From positions 621,621-685,620 of the forward strand of contig NZ_MTQF01000004.1 in assembly GCF_001975985.1 (NCBI RefSeq): a stretch of 64,000 nt of DNA, read 5' to 3'. Both the position numbers and the translations under genes were made by a program. The stretch is from [Flexibacter] sp. ATCC 35103 (lineage in GTDB: Bacteria > Bacteroidota > Bacteroidia > Flavobacteriales > Flavobacteriaceae). Positions 53,989 through 63,113 of the stretch are shown piece by piece. The notes under the pieces are model-generated. The model was not told where the DNA came from. It was given only the letters and a program-made list of their open reading frames with translations, and searched no databases. Position 1 is the stretch's first letter; every line of letters starts with the position of its first letter.

Positions 53989-54405
53989 TTAAATTACTGT
54001 TCCTTTTAAAGTAAGGATTTTTGGAGCAGTTTCAGCACTTGTTGTTACGGTAACTGTTTTTGTAAAACCGCCTTTATTTGCTGCATTGTAAGTTGCTGTA
54101 ACTTTAGCTGATTTACCAGGTAAAATAGGCTCTTTTGTATAATCTGTTGCTGTACAACCACAAGATCCCTGAACATTTGTAATTACAACTGCAGTTTTCC
54201 CTGTATTTTTAAATTCATAAACAATTGCTTTTGGCGTTCCCTGAGGAATTTGACCTACATCAATTGTTTCTGCTTTCCATACAATTGTAGAAGCAGCTTC
54301 TGCCTCAATTTTTGTTTCAGCTGTAATCGATTTTATCGGAGCAATTGCCGAAAAAGACATTAAACTTAAAGCTAAAGCTAACATCGAAATTTTAATCATT
54401 TTCAT
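53989..54405 (-). CDS. DUF1573 periplasmic protein
   Basis: A 138-residue secreted protein, signal peptide about 1-22. The single Ig-like DUF1573 domain shows the family line: VGQIPQGTPKAIVYEFKNTGKTAVVITNVQGSCGCTATDYTKEPILPGKSAKVTATYN. The CGC pair is conserved in the family. Function is unknown; such proteins are frequent in Bacteroidota envelopes. It ends with its own terminator and diverges from the histidine kinase that follows. Confidence 0.9.
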   Translation of the reverse strand: MKMIKISMLALALSLMSFSAIAPIKSITAETKIEAEAASTIVWKAETIDVGQIPQGTPKAIVYEFKNTGKTAVVITNVQGSCGCTATDYTKEPILPGKSAKVTATYNAANKGGFTKTVTVTTSAETAPKILTLKGTVI

Positions 54406-54567
54406 AGTTATAGATATTAATGGTTTATAGTTCTAATTTTGTTTTACAAAGATATTTCAGACAAATCCTAATCGCTGTTAACCGCTTTCAAATCTTTGTT
54501 AATGACTTGTTAATCGGTGTTTTTAAACCTAAATTTGATTAATATTACACTCTAAAATACCGTTTTC

Positions 54568-55830
54568 TTGAAAATCAATAAACTCAATAGTATTATCCTT
54601 CTGGGACTTTTAGCCATTATTAGCATATTGGTGGCGCAATTGCTTTGGACAAAAGAGGCTTTTACTTTAGAACAAAAGAAACTGAGCCAGAAAGTAAATA
54701 TTGCTTTACTTGAAGTTGCCAGAAAATTATATGAAGGAAAAGATCACGAATCATCTTGCCAGAATCCTGTTCAAAAAATATCAAACGACTATTATATTGT
54801 AAACATTCAAAACGATTTTGAACCGGATATTTTAGAATTCTATTTGAGATCAGAGTTTAAAAAAGTGAATATTATAACTGATTTTGAGTATGCGGTATAT
54901 AATTGTCAGAGTGATGAAATGGTTTATGGAAAATACATCTCATTTTCTGAAAAAGAAAAGACCAAAAGAACAGTTTCTTTCCCTAAGCATAAAAATTTAG
55001 TTTATTATTTTGCTATTCGATTTCCTAATGAAACAACTTATTTATTCAGTTCGATGCGTTTTTGGTTTGTGCTTTCGATCGCTTTAATTCTTATTTTACT
55101 GATTTATGTGTATTCGATTTTTACACTTTTGCAGCAAAAAAAATACTCTGAATTGCAACGGGATTTTATTAATAATATGACGCATGAATTTAAAACGCCT
55201 TTGTCGTCTATACTAATTGCTTCAAAATATCTTAGCGAACAAAATCCTATTAAGGACGATAAAAAACTTCATACTTATACCAATATCATCATCAATCAGA
55301 GTCATAAACTGAACAATCATATTGAGAAGATTTTAAATGTTGCCAAATCAGATTCTGCTCCTTTAGCATTAAAAAAAGAAATGATTTTAATTGTTCCTAT
55401 TATCGAAGAAGTAATCGAAAATATTCAGTTAAAATATCCTGATGCAACCATTAAAATTGAAACTTTATCTCACGATTATAAAATAGAAATTGATGTTTTT
55501 CATTTTACTAATTTAGTCTACAATTTATTAGATAATGCGGTGAAATATTGCAACGAAAAACCGGAAATTACGATTGCAATATCATCAGAAAATAATATTT
55601 TAAAACTCGCTTTTATTGATAACGGAATCGGAATTTTGCCTAAAAATTTATCGTTTATCTTTGATAAGTTTTACCGTGCACAAAACGAGAAAAGCAATGA
55701 AGTTAATGGTTTTGGACTTGGTTTGTATTATGTAAAAGAAATTTGCAATTTGCATAACTGGAAAATAAAAGTCGAAAACAATCTCGCAAATGGTATTACA
55801 ATAACCTTGTCTATTCCTCATAAAAAATGA
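54568..55830 (+). CDS. Sensor histidine kinase of an OmpR-type two-component system
   Basis: A 420-residue membrane kinase, TTG start giving MKINKLNSIILLGLLAIISILVAQLLW. Membrane segments are about 9-27 and 164-189, with an extracytoplasmic sensor of about 135 residues between. The H-box is FINNMTHEFKTPLSSI with His206; the ATPase domain has NLLDNAVKYC, FIDNGIGILPK and GFGLGLYYVKEICNLHNW. The response regulator gene overlaps it by 4 bp (ATGA), so they are translationally coupled. The pair resembles the RprX/RprY type of Bacteroidota. The signal is unknown. Confidence 0.93.
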   Translation: MKINKLNSIILLGLLAIISILVAQLLWTKEAFTLEQKKLSQKVNIALLEVARKLYEGKDHESSCQNPVQKISNDYYIVNIQNDFEPDILEFYLRSEFKKVNIITDFEYAVYNCQSDEMVYGKYISFSEKEKTKRTVSFPKHKNLVYYFAIRFPNETTYLFSSMRFWFVLSIALILILLIYVYSIFTLLQQKKYSELQRDFINNMTHEFKTPLSSILIASKYLSEQNPIKDDKKLHTYTNIIINQSHKLNNHIEKILNVAKSDSAPLALKKEMILIVPIIEEVIENIQLKYPDATIKIETLSHDYKIEIDVFHFTNLVYNLLDNAVKYCNEKPEITIAISSENNILKLAFIDNGIGILPKNLSFIFDKFYRAQNEKSNEVNGFGLGLYYVKEICNLHNWKIKVENNLANGITITLSIPHKK

Positions 55831-56510
55831 AACAATTCAAAATACTTTATACTGAAGACGATGAAACTTTAGCTTTTTTGACTAAAGACAATCTGGAACA
55901 AAATAACTATGAAGTTATTCATTGTTGCGATGGAAAATTGGGATTGGAAACCTTTAAAAAAGAAAATTTTGACATTTGTATCTTTGATATCATGATGCCA
56001 AAAATGGATGGTTTTGAATTGGCTACAGAAGTTAGAAAATTAAATACTGATATTCCGATTATTTTTCTCTCGGCAAAAACATTAAAAGAAGATCGTATCA
56101 AAGGTTTGCGTCTGGGCGCCGATGATTATTTAGTAAAGCCTTTTAGCATCGAAGAATTATTGCTGAAAATCGAAATATTTCTGAAGCGTTCTCAGAAAAA
56201 TATACCGATAGAAAAATCTGTTTATGAAATTGGAAAGTATCAATTTGACACGAACAATTTTATTTTATTTAATGAAACTGAAAAAATCAGCCTTACACAA
56301 CGTGAAGCCGAATTATTGAAATTATTTCTGGACAATAAGAATTCGGTTTTAAAAAGAGAACAAATTTTGACTTCACTTTGGGGAACCGATGATTATTTTA
56401 TGGGAAGAAGTCTGGACGTTTTTATTTCGCGACTGCGTAAAATTTTAATTAATGAAAAAGGGATTTCTATCGAAAATCTTCACGGAATTGGGTTTAGGTT
56501 TACGGTGTAA
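55827..56510 (+). CDS. OmpR/PhoB-family response regulator
   Basis: A 227-residue regulator. The receiver has YTEDDETLAF (acidic pocket), Asp54 in FDIMMPKMDGFELA, the Ser in IIFLSAKT and Lys in DDYLVKPFSIEELL. The DNA-binding winged helix starts near 130 (ISLTQREAELLKLFLDNKNSVLKREQILTSLWG...DVFISRLRKIL...GIGFRFTV). Start ATG overlaps the end of the histidine kinase. Target promoters are not identifiable here. Confidence 0.95.
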   Translation: MKQFKILYTEDDETLAFLTKDNLEQNNYEVIHCCDGKLGLETFKKENFDICIFDIMMPKMDGFELATEVRKLNTDIPIIFLSAKTLKEDRIKGLRLGADDYLVKPFSIEELLLKIEIFLKRSQKNIPIEKSVYEIGKYQFDTNNFILFNETEKISLTQREAELLKLFLDNKNSVLKREQILTSLWGTDDYFMGRSLDVFISRLRKILINEKGISIENLHGIGFRFTV

Positions 56511-56706
56511 ATTTTGTTTATAAACGTTTTTATAGCATTATAGAACATTTTTAGCATTAACAAAGCATCCTAAAAATATAATACTTACGAAAACCTTCTT
56601 ATAAATACATTATCCTGAAAAGTTATATTTTTAATACAAATTAGAAAAAAACTGTAAAATTAATTTTAAAAAACTTTCGTATTTTTAATATCTAATTTTC
56701 CCCGAT

Positions 56707-57471
56707 ATGAAATTACATCATTTACGCAACGCCACTTTAGTTATTGAAACTGAAACCGATGTTATATTGGTTGATCCCATGTTAGGAAAAAGAAAAACGA
56801 TTCCTCCTTTTACAATTTTTCGTTATAACCCCCATAGAAATCCGCTTGTCGCTTTGCCCAAAAATAGCAGGGATATTTTAAGCCGCGTTACCATTTGCCT
56901 GATTACACATTTACATCCTGATCATATTGACAAAGCCGGAGAAGTTTTTCTTCGACGAAAAAGCATTCCGGTAATTTGCAGTTCAAAAGATGAAAATGCT
57001 TTAAGCGCACGAGGATTAAACATTCTTCAAACTTTAAACTATTGGGAACCTGAGGAATTTTTGGGCGGTAAAATTACAGGCATTCCCGCAATTCATGGTT
57101 ACGGATTTATTGCCAAATTTATGGGAAACGTAATGGGTTTTTATATTGAATTACCCAATGAAAAATCAATTTACATAAGCTCTGATACCGTTTTTACTGA
57201 ACACGTACAAAAAGTTCTGGTTGAATTTAAACCGGAAATTGCTGTAGTGGCCTGCGGAACAGCAAGATTAGATATTGGTCAGCCTTTATTAATGCGAATG
57301 AACGATATCCTCAAATTTGTTGCCTTAGCACCTAAATATGTTTTAGCAAATCATTTAGAAGCCTTAAATCATTGCCCAACAAAAAGATCTGAATTGAGAT
57401 TAGCCTTAGAACAAAATGGCCTTTTAGATAAAGTTTCGATTCCGGAAGATGGAGAAACGGTTTCGTATTAA
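56707..57471 (+). CDS. Metallo-beta-lactamase-fold hydrolase (UlaG-like)
   Basis: A 254-residue cytoplasmic MBL-fold protein. The metal motif is ITHLHPDHIDKA (His68, His70, Asp72, His73); other ligands are probably AIHGYG, YISSDTVF and NHLEALNH. The overall length and the KLHHLRNATLVIETETDVILVDP start fit the UlaG/YtnP-like beta-lactamase group. The substrate is not known. It ends 2 bp before the end of the convergent radical SAM gene, with no terminator in between. Confidence 0.85.
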   Translation: MKLHHLRNATLVIETETDVILVDPMLGKRKTIPPFTIFRYNPHRNPLVALPKNSRDILSRVTICLITHLHPDHIDKAGEVFLRRKSIPVICSSKDENALSARGLNILQTLNYWEPEEFLGGKITGIPAIHGYGFIAKFMGNVMGFYIELPNEKSIYISSDTVFTEHVQKVLVEFKPEIAVVACGTARLDIGQPLLMRMNDILKFVALAPKYVLANHLEALNHCPTKRSELRLALEQNGLLDKVSIPEDGETVSY

Positions 57472-57473
57472 AA

Positions 57474-59678
57474 TTATAAAACAAGCAAACCAAATTCGCG
57501 TAAAGTGTTTATAGGTTTTGAATACCAGAATAATTCAAAATCATCTAAAGTGGCTTCAAAATCAGCTTTTACTTCCTGAAAAGTATAATTTTTAGCATTT
57601 GAAATCGTGATTTTGGTTAAAATATCTACCAGCCATTCACCTTCTTCTTTATTGGTCTGAATGTTGAAACTTTCTTTTTTATCATGAAAAGTAAAAGTCA
57701 TCATTTCCCAGGATCTGCCTTTTTTAGATTTTGTAAAATGTTCTGTAAATGGCTTTCCTCCTAACCAAACTACTTTTGCATTTGGTTTGGTATTAAAATC
57801 ATTTCCTTCTTCGAGAGCATTAAAAATAAAATCGGGATCAATTTTAGTTTTAGGGATCTTAAAATCGAACCAATCCTGTAATTCGTAGTCAAAACAAATT
57901 CCGTGCATGAAATTAAAGAGCGATTTCTTTAATCCGAAACTAAATTTATCATGATTGATTCCTGTAGAATCTGTATAATCAATATCATTATTGGCGAAGG
58001 TTCCAATAGCTTCGGTCTTTTTTGTTACGCCAAATTTTTCCGGATACAATCCAACCGGACTATGCGCCGTCATGGCAAATTGATGCCAAAATCCCGATTG
58101 CAAAATTCCAGCTTCAAATAATTGACGTACCATTTCGAGACTATCCACCGTTTCCTGAATGGTTTGAGTTGGATATCCGTACATTAAATACGCATGAACC
58201 ATGATTCCGGCTTCGGTAAAGTTGCGTGTCACTTTTGCTACTTGCTCTACGGTTACGCCTTTGTCTATTAATTTTAATAATCGATCAGAAGCAACTTCTA
58301 AACCTCCTGAAACAGCAATACAACCGGAAGCTTTCAGTAATAAACACAAATCTTTAGAAAAGCTTTTTTCGAATCTAATATTCGTCCACCAGGTTACGGC
58401 TAATTTTCTTCGCAGAATTTCTAATGCCAAAGCGCGCATCAAAGCAGGCGGTGCAGCTTCATCAACAAAATGAAATCCGTTTTGTCCTGTTTGCAGCATC
58501 ATATCTTCCATACGATCGCACAACAAATTGGCTGCAACGGGTTCGTAAACTTTGATATAATCTAACGAAATATCACAAAAAGTACATTTTCCCCAATAAC
58601 AACCGTGTGCCATGGTAAGTTTATTCCAACGGCCGTCGCTCCACATTCGATGCATAGGATTTACAATTTCGATAACCGAAATGTATTTATCCAAAGACAA
58701 ATCAGAGTAATCCGGAGTTCCTACGTAAGCTTGTTTGTAATCTTGTTTTAATGAATCGTTTTTGTAAACTACTTTTCCGTCTTCTAAAAGAAAGGTTCGT
58801 TTGTATAAATTGTAATTTGGATTTTCGAGATTGAAGATTAACTCTTCTATCGGAACTTCTCCATCATCTAAGGTAATAAAATCGAAAAACTCAAACACGC
58901 GTGCGTCAGAAAGTGAACGCAATTCGGTATTTGGAAAACCACCTCCCATCGAAATTTTAATCTCGGGATGATGTTGCTTAATCCATTGTGCCGATCGAAA
59001 AGCGCTATATAAATTCCCCGGAAAGGGAACCGAAATTAAAAATAAAGTAGGCTGAACAGCTTCAATTTTTGCTTTTAAAATCGAAATTAAAATCTTGTCT
59101 ATATAAGTAGGTTCTTGCTGTAAAGCATCGTATAATTCATCAAATGAATTGGCGCTTCGGCCTAAACGCTCGGCATATCGGCTAAAGCCAAAATTTTCAT
59201 CGACACATTCTACAATATAATCGGATATATCTTCAAGATATAAAGTCGCCAAATGTTTTGCTTTATCCTGAGTTCCCATTGTTCCGAAAGCCCAATCGAG
59301 TTCTTCTAATTGTGCAAAACGAGAAGCTTCAGGCAAAAAATCTTCCTGACAAATTTGTAATGCCAATGTTGGATTTTTTCCTTGCAAAAACTGAATTACA
59401 GCGTCAATGGTTTTGATATATTCATCTTGTAAGGCAAAAATACGTTTGGAGTTATCAGATGTTGCAGAACCTGAAACCTGAAACTTGAAACTTGAAAATT
59501 CAAACAAATCAATTAATCCTTTTTTTGAAAACAATTCTAAAATAACATCAATACCCAAATCAGCCTGAACAGATTCGATATTTTTGGTATTCAGAAATCC
59601 TTTTATATACGCAGTTGCTGGATACGGTGTATTCAGTTGTGTAAAAGGTGGAGTAACGACAAAAAGTTTGGTTTTCAA
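57474..59678 (-). CDS. B12-binding-domain radical SAM protein
   Basis: A 734-residue enzyme. A cobalamin-binding-like Rossmann domain lies at about 220-300 (ISVPFPGNLYSAFRSAQWIKQHHPEIKISMGGGFPNTE), without the DxHxxG of base-off binders. The radical SAM motif is AHGCYWGKCTFCDIS (about 355-369), followed by FVDEAAPPALMRALALEILRRKLAVTWWTNIRFEK and GLEVASDRLLKLIDKGVT. The C-terminal 200 residues match no domain I know. Residues 61-70 (FSSFKFQVSG) are encoded by a four-fold heptamer repeat typical of intergenic DNA. The reaction is unknown. Confidence 0.85.
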   Translation of the reverse strand: MKTKLFVVTPPFTQLNTPYPATAYIKGFLNTKNIESVQADLGIDVILELFSKKGLIDLFEFSSFKFQVSGSATSDNSKRIFALQDEYIKTIDAVIQFLQGKNPTLALQICQEDFLPEASRFAQLEELDWAFGTMGTQDKAKHLATLYLEDISDYIVECVDENFGFSRYAERLGRSANSFDELYDALQQEPTYIDKILISILKAKIEAVQPTLFLISVPFPGNLYSAFRSAQWIKQHHPEIKISMGGGFPNTELRSLSDARVFEFFDFITLDDGEVPIEELIFNLENPNYNLYKRTFLLEDGKVVYKNDSLKQDYKQAYVGTPDYSDLSLDKYISVIEIVNPMHRMWSDGRWNKLTMAHGCYWGKCTFCDISLDYIKVYEPVAANLLCDRMEDMMLQTGQNGFHFVDEAAPPALMRALALEILRRKLAVTWWTNIRFEKSFSKDLCLLLKASGCIAVSGGLEVASDRLLKLIDKGVTVEQVAKVTRNFTEAGIMVHAYLMYGYPTQTIQETVDSLEMVRQLFEAGILQSGFWHQFAMTAHSPVGLYPEKFGVTKKTEAIGTFANNDIDYTDSTGINHDKFSFGLKKSLFNFMHGICFDYELQDWFDFKIPKTKIDPDFIFNALEEGNDFNTKPNAKVVWLGGKPFTEHFTKSKKGRSWEMMTFTFHDKKESFNIQTNKEEGEWLVDILTKITISNAKNYTFQEVKADFEATLDDFELFWYSKPINTLREFGLLVL
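59471..59498. repeat. Heptamer repeat (YTGAAAC)4 inside a coding region
   Basis: CTGAAAC CTGAAAC TTGAAAC TTGAAAA on the plus strand. On the coding (minus) strand it encodes FKFQVSG-like residues in the radical SAM protein. Confidence 0.8.
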
Positions 59679-59752
59679 GGCAACATTATTTTTTGCAAAA
59701 ATACGCGATATTTAGAGACTTTTCAGGAAAAGATTTTATTCATTTTAAATTA

Positions 59753-59785
59753 AAAAAGCCTTTTGAAAAAGATTCAAAAGGCTTT
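59753..59785 (-). terminator. Terminator of the MHS transporter gene
   Basis: AAAGCCTTTTGAA pairs with TTCAAAAGGCTTT; on the minus strand more T follows. It lies 25 bp after the stop. Confidence 0.88.
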
Positions 59786-59809
59786 ATATTATATATAAGA
59801 TAAGAATAA

Positions 59810-61087
59810 TTAAAACTTATGTTCTTCTTTGCTAATCATCAAAAAAGCAAACAAAGAAATACATGCCGCAATTGTTAAATATAGACCCACGTAGCTTACA
59901 CTATAAGTAGAGGCTAACCAAATTGCGATCATTGGTGCAAAAGCTGCACCAAGAATTCCTGCCATATTAAACGTTAATGAGGCACCGGAATAACGAACAT
60001 TTGTTGGAAACAACTCTGACAAAAAAGTTCCTAAAGGTCCGTAAGTAAACCCCATTAAAGCCATACCAATACAAGCGAAAGTGGTCACTAAAACAATGTT
60101 TCCTGAACTTAAAAAGTAAGAAAAGAAAAATCCGAAAATCGCGATTGCCACTGTTGCAATAATAAGCATTTTGCGTCGGCCAATTTTATCAGCGACTACA
60201 GCCGAAACCGGAATAAAAATCGCAAAAAACAATACCGAAAATAATTGTATTAATAATCCGTCTCGTTTCACAATTCCTAAATCTGAAGTTGCCCAACTTA
60301 ACGTAAAAACGGTCATTAAATAAAAAACCAAAAAAGTGGTAATTGCTGCAAACGTTCCAAAAATCAATTGATTTTTATACGATTTGACAAGCGTTAAAAA
60401 AGGAACTTTAACTTCTTCCTGTTCTTTTTTAGAATTTTCGAAAGAAGGTGTTTCGGTTATTTTTGTTCGAATATAAAACCCGACAATTACCAAAAGTGAA
60501 CTGGCAATAAACGGAATCCTCCATCCATAATCCATAAAAGCTTCATTACTCATTGAATCGGTCAGCAATAAGAAAGTTCCTCCTGAAAGTAACAATCCTA
60601 TTGGAGCTCCTAATTGCGGAAACATTCCGTACCAGGCACGTTTATTTGGTGGTGCATTTTCTATGGCCAATAAAACAGCTCCTCCCCATTCGCCTCCTAA
60701 ACCTACTCCTTGTCCAAATCGACACAGCATTAATAACAATGGAGCAGCAACACCAATACTTGCGTGACTTGGCAAAAAGCCAATGGTAACAGTAGAAATA
60801 CCCATGGTTAATAAAGCAGCAACTAACGTAAATTTACGCCCTATCTTATCTCCATAATGTCCAAAAAAGGCTGAGCCCAAAGGTCGCGATAAAAAAGCTA
60901 TTGAAAAAGTAGCTAACGATTCTAAAGTCGCCATAGTCGAATCAGAACCCGGAAAAAATAATTGAGGAAAAACCAATACAGCTGCATTGGCATAAATATA
61001 AAAGTCAAAAAATTCAATTGTGGTACCAATTAAGGAACCGAAAAGAACATGTTTTAATGAGTTCTTCTTTTTCGGGGTAGTTTCCAT
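59810..61087 (-). CDS. MFS transporter, metabolite:H+ symporter (MHS) family
   Basis: A 425-residue membrane protein with about 12 segments. The MHS signature is clear: VLFGSLIGTTIEFFDFYIYANAAVLVFPQLFFP, LSRPLGSAFFGHYGDKIGRKFTLVAALLTMG and CRFGQGVGLGGEWGGAVLLAIENAP. The length and motif order fit ProP, ShiA and KgtP relatives, which carry osmolytes, shikimate or oxoglutarate with protons. The substrate cannot be told. It is monocistronic. Confidence 0.9.
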   Translation of the reverse strand: METTPKKKNSLKHVLFGSLIGTTIEFFDFYIYANAAVLVFPQLFFPGSDSTMATLESLATFSIAFLSRPLGSAFFGHYGDKIGRKFTLVAALLTMGISTVTIGFLPSHASIGVAAPLLLMLCRFGQGVGLGGEWGGAVLLAIENAPPNKRAWYGMFPQLGAPIGLLLSGGTFLLLTDSMSNEAFMDYGWRIPFIASSLLVIVGFYIRTKITETPSFENSKKEQEEVKVPFLTLVKSYKNQLIFGTFAAITTFLVFYLMTVFTLSWATSDLGIVKRDGLLIQLFSVLFFAIFIPVSAVVADKIGRRKMLIIATVAIAIFGFFFSYFLSSGNIVLVTTFACIGMALMGFTYGPLGTFLSELFPTNVRYSGASLTFNMAGILGAAFAPMIAIWLASTYSVSYVGLYLTIAACISLFAFLMISKEEHKF

Positions 61088-61355
61088 GTAAATAGATATA
61101 TCTTTTTTAATTACAAAAATAGAATTTCGCTACTAATAATTCACCTTTAGAATAAATACTTTTAAATCATCCTGTATTTTTAACAAATTTTCCTAATTTT
61201 CAATTTATTTCAGCCATCAAATAATGCAACATTAAAAACTTGATTACAGGAGCTTTAAAATAAATTTTAAAAATCAAATCATAAGCTATCGTTAAAACTG
61301 TTTTTCACTGCATATTTTCATTAAATTTACAGCTGTCAAAAATAAATTTAAAATT

Positions 61356-62945
61356 ATGCCTACCGACTGTATCAGCTATCAAACTTCAGGATATTTCTCT
61401 AAATTGATGCAAGATTATTTAGATCAAAAATCAGAATTAAAGCCGCTGTACAACAACTTTCCTACTTTAGAAAACTTCGAAAAACAGATCGCTGAAAAAG
61501 CTGCTAACTTTAATAACAACAACCGAATTCCTCTGGTTGAAACTTTAAAAAAGCAATATCAGCATATTGAAATCTCTGATTCGACAAAACAAAATATCGA
61601 GCTTTTAGCGCTTCAAAATACGTATACCATCACAACCGGACATCAGTTAAATTTATTTAGTGGTCCGCTATACTTCTTGTATAAAATCATTTCGACGATT
61701 AATCTTACCAAGGAATTAAAACTAAAATATCCAACGAATAATTTTGTTCCAATTTATTGGATGGCGACAGAAGATCATGATTTTGAAGAGATCAACTATT
61801 TCAATTTTAAAGGAAAAAAATTTAGATGGAACACAGAAAGCACAGGTCCTGTGGGAAGACTTTCGACTGAAGGTTTATCTGAATTTTTCGAAATTTATTC
61901 AAAAGAATTAGGATCAAGTACTAATGCAAATGCTCTGAAAAAACTATTTGAAGAAGCTTATTTAAAACACGAAAAACTAGCTGATGCTACTCGTTTTTTA
62001 GCCAATAGTTTGTTTGCTAATTATGGTTTAGTGATTTTAGATGCTGATGATGCCAATTTAAAACAAGCTTTTATCCCGTATATCAAAGAAGAATTATTTG
62101 AACAAACTTCATTTAAAGCAGTTCAGGAAACTATCGAGCAATTACAAGCATATAATGTTCAGGTAAATCCACGTGAAATAAATTTATTCTATATTGAAGA
62201 TGATTTACGTGAACGAATTATTTTTGAGCATGATAAATACTTTGTCAACAATACTAAAATCTCATTTTCTAAAGATGAAATTTTACAATTACTGGAAAGC
62301 AATCCGGAAAAATTTAGTCCAAACGTGATTATGCGTCCACTATATCAGGAAATTATTTTACCTAATTTATGCTACATTGGCGGAGGCGGAGAAATTGCTT
62401 ACTGGTTAGAATTAAAAGCATTTTTTGAAGCTGTAAACATTACTTTCCCAATGCTTTTAGTTCGTAACTCGGTACTTATATCTACAGAGAAACAAGGTAA
62501 AAAAGCAGACAAATTAAATCTGTCTTGGGAAGACCTTTTTACAAAACCTGCAGATTTAACAAATGCCATTACTCATAAATTATCTGATTTTGCGATTGAT
62601 CTGACACCTCAAAAAGAAATATTGGAAAATCAATTTGAATATCTTTACAAATTAGCAGAACAAACGGATAAATCATTTACAGGAGCTGTAAAAGCACAGG
62701 AAGTCAAACAAAAGAAAGGATTGGAAAATCTTGAAAAAAGATTATTAAAAGCTCAAAAACGAAAATTAGATAACGAAATCCAACGTGTCACAGATTTGCA
62801 ATCCGAATTATTTCCAAATCAGAGTCTGCAGGAACGCCAAACTAATTTCTCAGAATTTTATCTGGAAAAAGGCGAACAATTGATTCCGCTTTTAATTCAA
62901 AAATTAAAACCTTTAGAAACGAATTTTAACATCATAACAATATAA
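61356..62945 (+). CDS. bshC: Bacillithiol biosynthesis cysteine-adding enzyme BshC
   Basis: A 529-residue protein of full BshC length. Markers are TGHQLNLFSGPLYFLYKIISTI, FVPIYWMATEDHDFEEINYF, GVIMRPLYQE-like VIMRPLYQEIILPNLCYIGGGGEIAYWLELK and MLLVRNSVLI, then a coiled region (EQTDKSFTGAVKAQEVKQKKGLENLEKRLLKAQKRKLDNEI). BshC joins cysteine to glucosaminyl malate as the last step of bacillithiol synthesis, a low-molecular-weight thiol. No bshA or bshB gene is in the window. Confidence 0.96.
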   Translation: MPTDCISYQTSGYFSKLMQDYLDQKSELKPLYNNFPTLENFEKQIAEKAANFNNNNRIPLVETLKKQYQHIEISDSTKQNIELLALQNTYTITTGHQLNLFSGPLYFLYKIISTINLTKELKLKYPTNNFVPIYWMATEDHDFEEINYFNFKGKKFRWNTESTGPVGRLSTEGLSEFFEIYSKELGSSTNANALKKLFEEAYLKHEKLADATRFLANSLFANYGLVILDADDANLKQAFIPYIKEELFEQTSFKAVQETIEQLQAYNVQVNPREINLFYIEDDLRERIIFEHDKYFVNNTKISFSKDEILQLLESNPEKFSPNVIMRPLYQEIILPNLCYIGGGGEIAYWLELKAFFEAVNITFPMLLVRNSVLISTEKQGKKADKLNLSWEDLFTKPADLTNAITHKLSDFAIDLTPQKEILENQFEYLYKLAEQTDKSFTGAVKAQEVKQKKGLENLEKRLLKAQKRKLDNEIQRVTDLQSELFPNQSLQERQTNFSEFYLEKGEQLIPLLIQKLKPLETNFNIITI

Positions 62946-62959
62946 AGCAACAAAAAAAG

Positions 62960-63004
62960 TCGCCATAAATTTACAAATAGATTTGTCTGAATTTGTGGCA
63001 AACA
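62960..63004 (+). terminator. Possible terminator after bshC
   Basis: GCCATAAATT and AATTTGTGGC form an imperfect stem around a 22 nt loop; it belongs to the same GCCAC...GTGGC type seen elsewhere in the window. Confidence 0.45.
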
Positions 63005-63113
63005 ATAAAGTAATAATCCTCAGAAACAAATAACCACCTCGTCTGAAATTATTGCCTCTCTAAACCAAATAGTAACTTTTAAAAAACAAAAATTAACCTA
63101 TTTACCAAAAATT

